A stretch of DNA of 64,000 nucleotides from Takakia lepidozioides. Taxonomy: Eukaryota > Streptophyta > Takakiopsida > Takakiales > Takakiaceae. Shown here piece after piece: positions 22,922 through 33,464 of this stretch (positions are counted from its first letter, which is position 1; every line of letters starts with the position of its first letter). The stretch is from contig CM060734.1 of assembly GCA_030704615.1 (NCBI GenBank), forward strand, positions 12,526,001 through 12,590,000. Direction: 5' to 3'. The notes under the pieces are model-generated. The model saw nothing but the letters and a program-made list of their open reading frames with translations, was not told where the DNA came from and ran no database searches. The translations under genes were made by a program, and so were the position numbers.

Positions 22922-24585
22922 CAAGCTGACCAAGTGCCCAGTGGTAACTCAGACTCAATTTGCTGTTACACTAGAGCCTCTTACTGTGGAGAGGGAGGGA
23001 TTGGACATCCCCATTACAGAGCAAGTAGTGGCAGAAATTGAGAAGGGCGATCTTCTCTATGAAAACTTTGGTATGGTCGGAGACCCCATGGTACCAAAGG
23101 TACAGAATCAGCCCAGGGAAATCTCTGATGTGCAGGTTATGCCCAAACCTGTGACAGAGGTTGAAGGAGTAAAGGGCAAGGGTACTGCAGCAACTGTGGA
23201 ATCTTGTGGGATCATGGCCCGATTGGTTTGTAAACCATCAAACTGTGGAGAATTAGGAAGAACAGCAGCAGGTTTTCCATGAAGACCCACAACAGGCCAT
23301 GGTTATGAGTTCCATAAGTAGGACTCTCAACCTATTGGGCACCTATTTCAAGACTTATGTTCCTTCCACTCAGTTTCGCACAAACAAGTCCTTCTCCCAA
23401 GCCAGCACCGGACCGCTTGTCGTTTGTTTCACCATCAAACCAGGGCAGCATTGCAGGAGGAGCTCAAGCAAGAGCTTGAGGCAAGAATTGTCATTGAGTG
23501 TGCAAACAAGGTGGATGTAGAGGCCAACTTCAAGTTGCAGCAAGAATTGGAGGTAAGCTGCCCTACAGCTTGCGAAGGAGAATTTAATTGAGGCAGGTCT
23601 TGAGCAGGAGAAGTTGCATGAAGTACATAAGCAACAGTTATACCAGATGCAGGTTCAGCATGAAGGCAAGTTGCATGAAGTGAAGTTGCTTCATACGGAA
23701 TTGGAAGTAGTCAATCAGAGAGTTCTCATACAGTGTGCCACACTAACGACTAATCTGGAGATGGCTGCGATGGAGGTCAAGAAGCAAGCTTAGCGGTGTA
23801 TAACGGCGGAGACAGAGGTAATGGAACATGGGAAATTCATTGCTGACACGAAGGATACTCTCTGTCGCAATGAAGATACAATTCAGCAATTGCACTAGGT
23901 CAATGCCCAGAAGGACATGCACATATTTGAGTTGCAGCAAACAATCACAGTACGGGAGAATGAACTTTCTGTGAGTGAAAGAGCTTGGAAAGAAGTCAAT
24001 AATCTGTCAACTGCCTATGCAGCTCTGGTTGAGCCTCATGCAAAACGCATGGAGACTTTACAACAGCAGTTGGAAACATACAGGCTCAAGGAGGAGCAAG
24101 ATCTCCGTGGTGTTACACAGGACTTGGTGGATAATCATCTTTTGCAAGAATGGTTACAACAAGGGCCAGTGGAGGGGAAAGCACCAAGGAAGCTCACTCA
24201 AGACGAGATGAATGATCTCAGGCTACGGGTGCAGAACATTGCCACAACCACTATAGACAATGTCTATAGTCGGATAGCTGAGTTGCAGGAGGATGTGGGA
24301 GGGCTTCAGACTCAAGTAGATGACTTGAGTTTCAACATTGAGAAACGTGAGGAACAGCTCATGACTACTTACTTACGGGCAAAGACTTTGATTTTTCAAT
24401 CTTCAGCACAGGACGTGCAGGACTTGCCAACATTAGGAGGGCCTGTGGCAACGACATCACAGCAGCCACACCAGGTAGACAATGTTGATACCATGGCGCT
24501 GCAGCAATCACTGTCTGAGGTTTGGGGTGATGCTTCTTTAACCCACCTACTACTCCTGCTGCACTTGAATACAATCGGGCTATGA
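22839..24585 (+). pseudogene. Element C middle region, long coiled coil, several stops
   Basis: After the main ORF, coding continues in shifted frames. First comes a 22839-23282 frame with an acidic segment. From about 23455 a heptad-rich Glu/Gln/Leu region follows (LQEELKQELEARIVIE, then KENLIEAGLEQEKLHEVHK and on). The best open part is 23917-24585 (222 codons), with repeated heptads through LQQQLETYRLKEEQDL and IAELQEDVGGLQTQVDDL. In-frame stops fall at least near 23791 and 23896. A coiled coil of this length suits an assembly role. Confidence 0.5.
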
Positions 24586-25590
24586 TTCTACCCTTCAACC
24601 AAATTCCCATTGTTATGGATTTGGCTTGGAAAGAATTCAGTCCTCCAGAGTCTTTGACACACTATTACCAGATTATGCGCATTTGGTTGCCAGTGGCAAC
24701 TCGGACTAAAGTTCTTCTAACTGATCGACCCATTGAAGATCACCATTTTGCATGGTACTGGTCGGAGGCAGGAACCATGCTGAAGGAATTAATTGCCTTC
24801 CAAATAGTTCATGGATTCATCTACACCAAGACCAAGGAGGTACCTAGTTTGGTCATGGGTTGTGGGCTGTATTCTGCTGCTTGTTTTATTTCACGCTACC
24901 ACATTGAGTAGCAGAAAATGCAGATGAGGTTTCAGACTTATTCCAGTAGGGAGCATTGGACGTTACCTCCAGTTCCACCACACACATATCTGTATGATGT
25001 GAGGATCATGCTTCAGAAGGATTCCCAACTCCGTTCTTGGTTTACTTTTGCTCTGGAGAACTTGGCCAAGGAGAACTTGGGCCTTGATCACATCTTTCCC
25101 AAAGGGCATAAAGCCAGAAAGTGGCTACACTTTTCCAAAGTCATTGGCACCCCACTCAGCTATATAGATGATGAGCTGCGGGCATACACTAATCTTGCCC
25201 GAAAAAGGTTGACACAAGTCTTATAGTATAAGCTTCCAGATATGGTGGGCATACATTGTATGCCAGTTAAGCTTCCTGAGAAGCCACAGAAGGTCAGGAA
25301 ATAGTACGGCCAACGGGGGGAAGATGATTCGGATACTACTGGTTCTGTGGATGAAAATTTTGACATGGCTGAGGATTATGCGATACAAATGGCGGAGAAG
25401 AAACAACGGGGATCTCCTATGCCTGAGAAGTTGCCTCCATATCAGTCTAAGGCAGGGCAGTCAACTCCATCTAGTCGACAGTCATCCCCACCAGCCAAAG
25501 ACATGGCTCGGGCTCACACACAAAGCCCTCCGAGGGACTCTCACCAGCAAAAGGGTGTTCGTTCCCAAAGGTTTGTTGATCCTAAATAGT
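24540..25590 (+). pseudogene. Element C C-terminal region
   Basis: A single frame interrupted by three TAG codons (near 24909, 25224 and 25302). It reads a helical, Trp-rich domain (AWKEFSPPESLTHYYQ, DRPIEDHHFAWYWSEAG, then TPLSYIDDELRAYTNLARKR) and ends in a Ser/Pro-rich disordered tail before the polypurine tract. The YIDD here lacks any other RT block and is not a reverse transcriptase site. Family unknown. Confidence 0.5.
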
Positions 25591-25613
25591 AAACCGTGAG
25601 GACACGGCTTTTT

Positions 25614-25627
25614 GAGAGGGGGAGGGA
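25614..25627 (+). other. Polypurine tract of element C
   Basis: GAGAGGGGGAGGGA, three bases before the LTR start TGTTAG, where plus-strand priming is expected. Confidence 0.75.
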
Positions 25628-25630
25628 TAA

Positions 25631-26330
25631 TGTTAGAGGGCTGTCTGGGACTTAGACAGTTTTACGGGTTTTGTGGGGTACCCTTAATTTTGCGCAGACC
25701 TATGGGTGGTAGACTCAGATCAACACAGGCCTTAGGGGTGGCAGACAGGCTCACACAGTCTGTCACAGCCCAACACAGCCTGTCACAGTCAGACACAGCC
25801 AGACACAGCCTGACACAGCCTAACACGACGTGACACAGTCAGTCACAGCCCGACACAACGTTCACAGGGAACGGTTATCATTGGCAGGGAATGACTGTGT
25901 GGGAACGACATCTGCAGAGGGAACGTGTGTTCTGTCTTGGATGACAGTTAGTTAGTTAGGCGGTTAGAACAGCTTGCAGGTAGAATAGGCAGAGTAGCGA
26001 CATGGAGAGGATCACTTCTGGAAGATCGCTTTGGGCATCACGGCGGAGAGCACGATCTTGGAGCACAATGATGGAGATTACCCAGAGGGGGAGATATGAC
26101 GAGATGATGCTTGATACATGCAAGCTGTAGAGATGTACTGTAGGGCAAAATAGAGATACCATGGCTTTGGCCTGATACATGATAGATATAAATCTGATTC
26201 CTATTTCATACTCACACGGTGTAGAGAGATATGAGTGAAGCTGTGGAATGAATGCCTGAGTAGATGGAACATGGTAGATTACAGAAGCAATCTGATACTT
26301 AATCATATACAGTAAGATAACTTGCTAACA
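25631..26330 (+). mobile_element. 3' LTR of element C, 700 bp
   Basis: TGTTAG...CTAACA gives a 6-bp terminal inverted repeat with TG/CA ends, directly after a polypurine tract. Between 25741 and 25858 it holds a degenerate repeat of about ten bases (CACAGCCTGA). No second LTR is in the window, so the boundaries rest on ends and polypurine tract alone. Confidence 0.7.
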
Positions 26331-26375
26331 TGAATGCGAGAAGGAATACAAATAGGAAAGCACCCCCATGATACA

Positions 26376-28033
26376 CTAGTTGTAGATCATGATTGATTGT
26401 TCTGAGCGGGAGGAGTACTTAGAGATATCCAACTCTTCTATCTTGGAGTTTCCACCTCGGATAGCGAAGGGATGGGTGAGTAAAAGCTGCTCGACAGGAT
26501 AGTGGAGGCAAGATTGGGGGTGGAGGGTGGGTAGGGAGTGGAGGCCGTTATATTTGGTAGCCATGAATTGAAGGAGACCTCTATAGATAAGGCCTAGCCG
26601 GCCAGGGTCATTGAGGGCTTCTTGAAGTTGCTTGCCCAGGGTGTGGGGAGCTGGGTAAGAGCATTGGGGGTGCTGGTGGGTAGGCCGCAAATGCATTTAG
26701 TGAGCTAGATGAAGTGTTTGTAATTAATTTGAGATCTGGGAGAGAGAAGGGGGCTGCGTGGAAAGAGAATTGGACTTGTGGCTTGAGTACGGTTTGAATG
26801 AGGGAGAGTTTGGGATGGATGGATACCGGGGATTTGAGGAGGGCCGTACTTCTGTCAGTCAATTTAGCGATTGTAGTGGATTTTTGTAGGTGCCAAGTAA
26901 GGGAGGGGACTAGTTGTATGCCTAGGTAGGTGTAGGGTTCGTCAGGGCCTAAGAAGGGGAAATTTTTGTTTTGGTAGTGGATATACAATTTGCAGTGTGA
27001 GGCTGTCGTGGCTTTGGTGAGTTTGCTATGATGGGTAGTTGCGGTGACAGCACATTTGCGGAGGCTGAGCTCCATGCCAGACCATTGATTAAATCTAAAT
27101 AGTTCGTATGCTTGTCGGTTGATATGTGGATGGGTGTGGGCGAGGATGGCAAGGTCGTCTGCGTAGGCCGCCGCAGAGATGGTATAGTTAGAGGTTTTAT
27201 AGCGGTAGCCTATCTTACCTCGGTCGATCCATCTAAGAAGGGGCTCTAGGAAGATGATGAACATGTAAGGGCTGAGAGTATCTCCTTGGATAGTGCCTCA
27301 CAAAATTTGGGATAGGGGGAGTGGAACCGTAGTATGAGCCAAAATATTCTGTAGAGCTGTCGGTATAGATGTTGTCGATGAGTTGTATAGTGTCAGTGGG
27401 ATAGCCCAGGTCCGTCATAATGGCGAGAAGTCGGGCGTGGTCAAGAGATCCAAAGGCATTTTTAAAGTCAATGTACAGGAGATAGATGTCTTGTTTAGCG
27501 AGTTTGGCGTCTTCGAGTGCGGATAAGACATATTGTATTTGGCGAGTGGTACTACGAGTGGCACGGAAGCCTTCTTGGGGATCACTAAGAATGCGGTGCT
27601 GCTCTCCATAGCAGGAGAGCATTGTGGTTAGCGTACTAGTGAAGAGTTTGTATATGGTGTTGGCTAAAGCTATAGGGCGGTAGTTACCGAGATCTGTGGG
27701 GTCCCCTTCTTTGTAGAGAAGGATAGTACGGCTATGTTTCCAAGATGGAGGAATAAGTCGTAGGTGATAACAGAGGTGGAAAAATTTGAATAAGAGGGAG
27801 TGAACATGAGGATCTAGAGCTTGGAGTATGACATTGGGGATGAGATCGGGACCGGGGGCTTTGGATTTGGATAGGGATTTGAGACATGAGTCATAAATAG
27901 CTATGGTGAAGAATGAGAGGATGGTATCCTCAGGGGCCCCACGTTTATCTAAGGAGAAAATGAAGTTAGGCAGAAAACTTCCCTGAACTTGTTTCCAATC
28001 AGTGACATGGGGGAGGACATCTTGGATGACCTG
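26376..28033 (-). pseudogene. LINE D reverse transcriptase region
   Basis: Minus strand, starting at 28033 without its own start codon. RT blocks in order: KSKAPGPDLIPNVIL, WKHSRTILLYKEGDPTDLGN followed by YRPIALAN, DPQEGFRATRSTTRQ, LLYIDFKNAFGSLDH, then after a frame change near 27300 GDTLSPYMFI, and YADDLAILAH with the catalytic Asp pair. A thumb-like region follows to about 26700. The last part (26376-26700) is in another frame. Copies DNA from LINE RNA at the nick made by the endonuclease. Non-functional through the frame changes. Confidence 0.9.
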
Positions 28034-28034
28034 T

Positions 28035-28974
28035 CACGTTCTCTTCTTCATGCAATTCATTTGATTTCGTGCATTGATGGCATGGTCTGTATGTTCTGAA
28101 GTCTGAATCACATAGGCAATGACATGATCATCCCCAGTGTGCAGGGATTGTGTTGGTTGCAATGCATCCGTGTTGCTATTCAGAGTAGAAACAATATTGC
28201 ACATGTATGAACTACAAGTCGCAGCCCCCAAGTCAGTGCAACCAGCAGGAGTGCCTGGTTCCCAACCCACAGTCGATGTAGTCACTAGTGAGGTAGTGCA
28301 TTTCAAACCTCCAGTTGCATCTGTCACTTCAACACTCCAGTTGTCGATTCCACTTGCAAGTCGTGAAGGCAACTAGCAGACAACTCACTGCGCCACGTGC
28401 TGTGGCCTCAGGCTTGCATGTGGCAGGACCCGGGAAGCCACGCGTGTCCTTGAAGGTAACCGCCAGTCCGGTCGCTACTACGAGTCCAGCACTCCGAGAC
28501 ATAGTTCACAACTTCGCTGTCTGACCGTGTAGTCGTTGAAACGACTTGCTAGTTATTTTTGAACTAGTGGTTAGTGCTCGTGTAGTACGAGATCATAACT
28601 ATTCAGCAGCATGAAGCAACGCGGCTACGGCGCGTGTCCTGCCTCCAAGAGAACATGTGGAGTTTTCACACCGAGCCACGCGGCTGTATTCCCGACGTGC
28701 ACACGGTGGGGAAGTCAGAACCCCCCGGTCAAAAGTCCACTATGGTCAAGGTCCAAGATTCAGTCAACGCCGCGCGACGTGGCCACACCTTAAAAATTAC
28801 CTGCAGTCGACGTCACGACTGACTGGAACGACTCCGACCACGTAATGACCGGAACGACTGGGCTGTCCGATAGGTCTTGTCCTTTCGGACTCATAGTCGC
28901 CCAGTCATTTTTTTACTGAAACGACTGGTTTCCAGTCGGTTTTTGAGTCGTTATTTCGGCGATTCCTTGTAGTG
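28035..28974. mobile_element. CACTA-like non-autonomous insertion, about 940 bp, TSD TGT
   Basis: The right end reads CCTTGTAGTG, the reverse complement of CACTACAAGG, a typical CACTA terminus. Just inside it are GTCGTTTCAG-like subterminal words (AACGACTGG / CCAGTCG repeated). The left end begins CACGTTCTC. Both sides are flanked by TGT (28032-28034 and 28975-28977), the 3-base duplication CACTA elements make. It lies between the two coding parts of LINE D. The left terminus is degenerate and no transposase is present. Confidence 0.6.
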
Positions 28975-28977
28975 TGT

Positions 28978-29639
28978 GATGTGTTGTGTGTGAGTATGAT
29001 TGGTGAGTGGGTGGTTTGGGAAGAAAGGTGAGAAGTGGTCAAGGATATGGCGGTAGCTATGCGTGAGCGACAGTCTGGCTGGTAGTATAAATCATATCTT
29101 TCTATGAGTCCGTGGAGAGTTCACTGATAATATTGCTAATAGTGAGAGACCCTGGGTTTGGGTGTATATCGCCGCATCATAGTAATATTATGTTTGAGCA
29201 TATGCTTATGTACGAATTGTTCGTAGAGGGGGGGTGATGGTAATAGTGTTTAGACTTACCTGGGTGGAGTTGGTACCGCCCATGCGGGCCATGGGTGATG
29301 AGGTGAGGTTGGCGATATATATGGTGGAGTATCTTGAGGTTGTGAGGGCTGGTGTGGTGTGGTGGGTCTTTATGGGCAGAGAATTGGTGGGTAGGAAACG
29401 AGATGGTGGAGCTTGTAGGGATTGAATAAATGGGGAGAACATAGTGGGTGAAGTTCGGTTGAGAGATTAGCTTGGAGTACATAATTGGAATGTAGGTTGG
29501 GAGAGGGGGATGAATGGGATATGCAGAGTTGGAGATGGGTGTAAATTAAACAGTTGTTGGGAGTGGATGAGCGCAGTTGGTATGTGGGGGAGGCTGTGAT
29601 AGGAGGTGAATGTTGTGTTAGCCGAGTGAAGCACCTCAC
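28978..29639 (-). pseudogene. LINE D ORF2 N-terminal region with 2A-like motif
   Basis: Minus strand. Blocks GKSKHYYHHPP and a hydrophobic NIILL stretch match DKSKHFYHHPP of LINE A, followed after a stop by CGDIHPNPGS and an IISEL block. It is the same family as LINE A but more eroded (several stops). The endonuclease expected between this and the RT is missing, so an internal deletion preceded or accompanied the CACTA-like insertion. Confidence 0.75.
29147..29173 (-). other. 2A-like motif (GDIHPNPGS) in LINE D
   Basis: Same motif as in LINE A with the last Pro changed to Ser. The His at the usual Glu position is shared, which shows it is ancestral to both copies. Confidence 0.7.
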
Positions 29640-30954
29640 GAATACAGTATGACGTATTGTGTCTGTGTATTAAGTAGGTATTGTTTTGTGTGTCGGTGGC
29701 ATATAATGTGTCATGTAAAGGTAGACATGATGGGTAGTGAGCGCGTGATAATATTGTGGTTGTAGATACATTGCAGTTTCGGGTGATTTGCATAGCAGGG
29801 TTGGCATATGTTGGGTAAAGTATATTTCGTGTGGGGGAGGAGTCAATACGCATGTTCCAGGAATCATACGGTGTGAGGAGGGTATGTAAACAGATTTGGG
29901 AAGATATGGCATGTGTCGGATGAATTATATATCGTGGGTAGCACGCTGGTAAGTGGAAGCAAAAACGTGTATCACGGAGGTTATATGATGCAAAGAAGTT
30001 CGCTGTGTAAGAAAATCTGGGAGAGAGCCATGAGCGTGAGATTGTGTGTAGTTCGCCGTGTAAAAAAATCTGGGGAAAGAACCATGAGCGTGAAATTGTG
30101 TGTAGTTCGCTGTGTAAAAAAATATGGGGAGAGAACCCTGAGCGTGAATTTGTGTGTAGTTCGCTGTGTAAAAAAGTCTGGGGAAAGAACCATGAGCGTG
30201 AAATTGTGTGTAGTTCGCTGTGTACAAATGTCTGGGGAGAGAACCATGAGTATGAAATTGTGTGTACTTCGTTGTCTAGAAAAAAATGGGGAGAGAACCA
30301 TGAGTGTGAAATTGTGTGTAGTTCGCTGTGTAAAAAAAATTGGGGAGAGAACCATGAGTGTGAAATTGTGTATAGTTCACTGCGTAAAAAGATCTGGGGA
30401 GAGGACCATGAGTGTGAAATTGTGTGTAGCTCAGGGAGCCAGCAGCATTGAGAGACTTGTGAAAGTAGAGTGTAGTATGAAGAGTGGAGGTGGGAAGATG
30501 GGGGAGCAATGTCCCCGAGTATCAAGTAGTCATGAGTAGCTTGAACGAAAGAGCTGCAATGTTTTGAATTCCGGTCACTTGAGAGATAACGTATACGAGC
30601 ATTCTGGGAAAAAATGCAAGAGTCTTTGTGCATGGAGAGTGCAGCAGAGATTGTCTTGTGATGTAGTACAGTATATGATAAATGGAAGAGCATTGCAGGC
30701 ATGTGGTACATTAGCTGCCGACTGTTTGGATCTTGGTAGCAAATTGAATAGTAATTAAGAGGCACATCAGGGATGTGCACTAATGAGCGGGCACAATTAC
30801 AACGCAAAGAATGCAGGATAAAGAAAGAGAGAAGGGGGTGGTGACGGTGTCTTTGGGGAGAGATGCACCAGATTCGCTGCTGGTTGCTGTGGAGTACATG
30901 AAGGGGAGGGGCAGCATCCCCTGGGACATCCTCATCTGGAGCAAATAACGCCAT
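29467..30954 (-). CDS. Long open frame across the 54-bp minisatellite, doubtful gene
   Basis: Frame of 495 codons on the minus strand. Its centre is an 18-residue repeat (SELHTISHSWFSPQIFLH and variants) encoded by the minisatellite. The flanks are Ser/His/Leu/Tyr-rich without a recognisable domain. Its last part overlaps the start of LINE D in another frame. The open frame could be a by-product of the repeat, whose other frames are open too. I list it because of its length only. Confidence 0.2.
   Translation of the reverse strand: MALFAPDEDVPGDAAPPLHVLHSNQQRIWCISPQRHRHHPLLSFFILHSLRCNCARSLVHIPDVPLNYYSICYQDPNSRQLMYHMPAMLFHLSYTVLHHKTISAALSMHKDSCIFSQNARIRYLSSDRNSKHCSSFVQATHDYLILGDIAPPSSHLHSSYYTLLSQVSQCCWLPELHTISHSWSSPQIFLRSELYTISHSWFSPQFFLHSELHTISHSWFSPHFFLDNEVHTISYSWFSPQTFVHSELHTISRSWFFPQTFLHSELHTNSRSGFSPHIFLHSELHTISRSWFFPQIFLHGELHTISRSWLSPRFSYTANFFASYNLRDTRFCFHLPACYPRYIIHPTHAISSQICLHTLLTPYDSWNMRIDSSPTRNILYPTYANPAMQITRNCNVSTTTILSRAHYPSCLPLHDTLYATDTQNNTYLIHRHNTSYCIREVLHSANTTFTSYHSLPHIPTALIHSQQLFNLHPSPTLHIPFIPLSQPTFQLCTPS
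29994..30437. repeat. 54-bp minisatellite, about 8 copies
   Basis: A unit reading GAGAGAACCATGAGCGTG, then AAATTGTGTGTAGTTCGC, then a TGTGTAAAAAAATCTGGG stretch repeats with exact 54-base spacing. GTTCGC or its variants lie at 30051, 30105, 30159, 30213, 30267, 30321, 30375 and 30429. Because 54 is a multiple of three, it leaves several frames open on both strands. Confidence 0.92.
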
Positions 30955-32889
30955 TTGAATGTAGTAGTCAAGAGTAAGGGCCCATTGATGGCTGCTGCAT
31001 GGTCTGGTAAGGCTGCAGATATTTGAGAGTTTGAAGCAGAGTGAACTATATCTGCAGTAACGAGGAAGAACATTGGATTAGCCGGGCCAATAGTAATTGG
31101 AAGGAGTAGGGGGAGAGAGCAACAAGACAGCACTGTTGTAATATGTAGAGGGGCAGTTAATTTCTACCACGTACCCGGATAGTGGGTGGGTGGTGAACCA
31201 GTAAGTAGTAGAGTACAGGTCATACAGTGGGATAACAATTTTATGGAATTTAACAAGGTACTGTGAGATGATGGCACCTGGGAGGGCAGTAGTTATATGG
31301 CCATTGTGCGTGTAATGACTGTGTGTCATGATGGTAGCTCTCCACATACACGCTGAGATAAAGAGATTGTAGGTCCATGAGTAGCTTGCATGTCCAAGTT
31401 ATCTCACGTTCTTGGGCTGGAGCAGATGTTCTGAGAGCTTACAACATGCAGGGTAGTGGGCATCGTCGTCTGCTTCCTCTACTGTGATCTGCATTGTTCA
31501 TGTTTCAGCTCAGCCAATTCAACCTCCAGAAGATCAACTTTTTCTCCAGCCTCTTCCAGTTGTGATTGGTGCATGGTCAGTAGTCCTTTGAGCTCCAAAA
31601 ATCTGTCATTCAATACATTTGCACTGCCCTTATGATGAGTTGTCCTCTCCCCTGCGGCCTTGGCAGTCTTTCTGAGTTCTTTCATCTCATGTAAGGTTTG
31701 TAGTTCTTGTTCCAGCTCAGCCACTTTGGCTTCCAACGGGCCAATTTTCACTGTACAATCCTTTTGATGTACTGCCAATAGACTCTCGAGCTCCACAGAT
31801 ATGTCACTCATATCATTTGCAGTGGTAGTGGCAGCATGGGCAGCGTTGCCTTTTTCCAGGATTTTCTTGAGAAGCACACCTAAGGGACATACCATAAATA
31901 ACCAGGCCGGTGCAGTCATGAGTGCCACCATCGTGATCTTTAATCACAAAAGAAGCGTTTCCACTGAGAAGCTTCACATCTGCTGTGACTAGTGTGGTAT
32001 AGGTGGATATAACCTGCTGGGGCAGAATAGGTAGAGTGGATCCATTTGTTGTAGAGAGCCACAGCAACGTTGGCAGGAAATAAATGCTGTTGTTGAAATG
32101 ATTGGTCTTGAGGACGAGAGTGGAGATGGAGCAACTAGTAGCATCAAGAAGCATTATAAGGGCGGGAGCATTCTCCAAAATGACCACATCAGTGTAGGAG
32201 TTGCAGCGTCCAGTGTCTTGATGTAGAAAGATCTTCATGGTGTGGGAACCGGGCCTGTGAAAGTTGAACGTAGCACAGATGTGATCGACCAAACAATTTG
32301 GCCATGGGAGTGTCCGTGCCGGGGCCTGGCTGTCCAGTTGAAGGGTCGAGGCTCCCAATGTAGTGTGCAGTAAGCCGAGCGACCACAATAAGAACATCCT
32401 GCAACACCTAGGGGAATAGGAAATGAAAGCAGAGATCTTATAAGATGGGGTGTTGGGGGCGACACTGCACTTGTAGAAGTGGTCGAGCATAAGCCTAGGG
32501 TTGCTTCCTGGTTGAGCTGTGGAGACTGACATCGTGTTTCTAGAGGATACCGACCTTTTCTTGACAATACAGCGCAGTTCGTCAGGCTGGAGCAACGAAA
32601 TGGCCGCAGGGAGGTTGGAAGCTCTCCGTGTGTTCCCACTATCATGTGTCGTGGGGGTGCTTGTACCAGGAAGTGGGATGCACAGCCTGGTCACATCAAG
32701 ATCGGCTTGCGCAGCAGGAATGTCTTTGTTGAGATGCATGTAAGATCTTTGGGGAGAAGCCTTGTACATCTCATAATGCTTGGAGGAGTCGACAACCATG
32801 AGTTGAAAATCATGTTGTCCTTCGCAATGGGGGAGTCTGGACACAATCAACAACAGGTGGCAAGCGCATGTGAACATATATCGGGTCAA
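30780..32889 (-). pseudogene. Unidentified eroded gene with secreted-protein features and coiled coil
   Basis: Several minus-strand frames seem to belong together. 31813-32889 has a hydrophobic start (first ATG codes MFTCACHLLLIVSRL), many Cys, NGS and NAS glycosylation-type sites, and a block HICATFNFHRPGSHTMKIFLH. In the next frame 31479-31931 codes a coiled coil (LEAKVAELEQELQTLHEMKEL). Further fragments lie at 31078-31347 and 30780-31133. Frame changes fall near 31930 and 31100. I cannot name the family. An extracellular or membrane protein is an inference from composition. Confidence 0.3.
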
Positions 32890-32929
32890 GCTGGGGGCTA
32901 ACTAAGGCCAGTTAGAGGAGTCGGGTCCT

Positions 32930-33082
32930 TTATGCAACATCTCCGCCACAAGCATTGTGGCAAAGCGTTTTAGCGGTGAGCTTGGCCTCGAACTTCTTGA
33001 AAGAGGAGTTGGAACATAAAAACCCCGCTAAAAGCAACAGTAAAAAGCTTAAAAGAAGCACCTTGATATACTTGTAAGTCAT
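32930..33082 (-). CDS. Possible 50-residue signal-peptide ORF
   Basis: ATG at 33082 opens MTYKYIKVLLLSFLLLLLAG, a strong signal-peptide or signal-anchor pattern, followed by about 30 residues with two Cys and a stop. The frame is also open upstream. It may be the first exon of the eroded gene at 30.8-32.9 kb, which lies just downstream on the same strand. Confidence 0.3.
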   Translation of the reverse strand: MTYKYIKVLLLSFLLLLLAGFLCSNSSFKKFEAKLTAKTLCHNACGGDVA

Positions 33083-33464
33083 GGTGGCAGGCCTTGGGAG
33101 AGAACGAAGAGACCACCTCGCAGCAGCATGCGAGACGGGGGCAGGAGCCATGGCGGCGACCCTGGCTAAACGTAGAGGACCTGGCAAAGTAGCGGAGCCA
33201 CTAAAGAGGAGGCAAGTGCGCATGGGCTTCCAAGCACGCATTTCTGATTCTGCGGAATCCCTCTTGACCCATGTAACTCTATGAGAGCATCTCGCGGTAT
33301 CGTCATCTAGTTCCCGTCCCGCTTCAAGCACTTGCGAAGACCAATTTTCCCGGTCTGCGGGTTCTTTGTCCTGAGCTTGCCCACTTTATGGAAAGCAACA
33401 TTGAAGCCAGGGCGTCGTTGTACCTATCTGCCTAAAAGTATAGCTTGAGCTTGTTGATGCCGAG

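Larger units (their letters stand above)
21195..26330 (+). mobile_element. Element C: 5'-truncated LTR element with non-standard genes
   Basis: The right side is well defined: a polypurine tract (25614-25627) is followed by an LTR that starts TGTTAG (25631) and ends CTAACA (26330). The left LTR is absent and the sequence begins abruptly at about 21195 next to the tandem repeat. The interior codes, with many stops, for zinc-knuckle-like, globular, coiled-coil and C-terminal segments on the plus strand. No protease, RT or integrase is recognisable, so the element looks non-autonomous. Confidence 0.7.

Noticed and set aside
25140-25190. YIDD motif in element C as reverse transcriptase active site
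   Set aside because: No other RT block surrounds it. It lies in an unrelated helical domain.
28034-28372. 112-codon minus-strand ORF
   Set aside because: Lies within the CACTA-like insertion, has no recognisable domain, and short open frames are frequent there.
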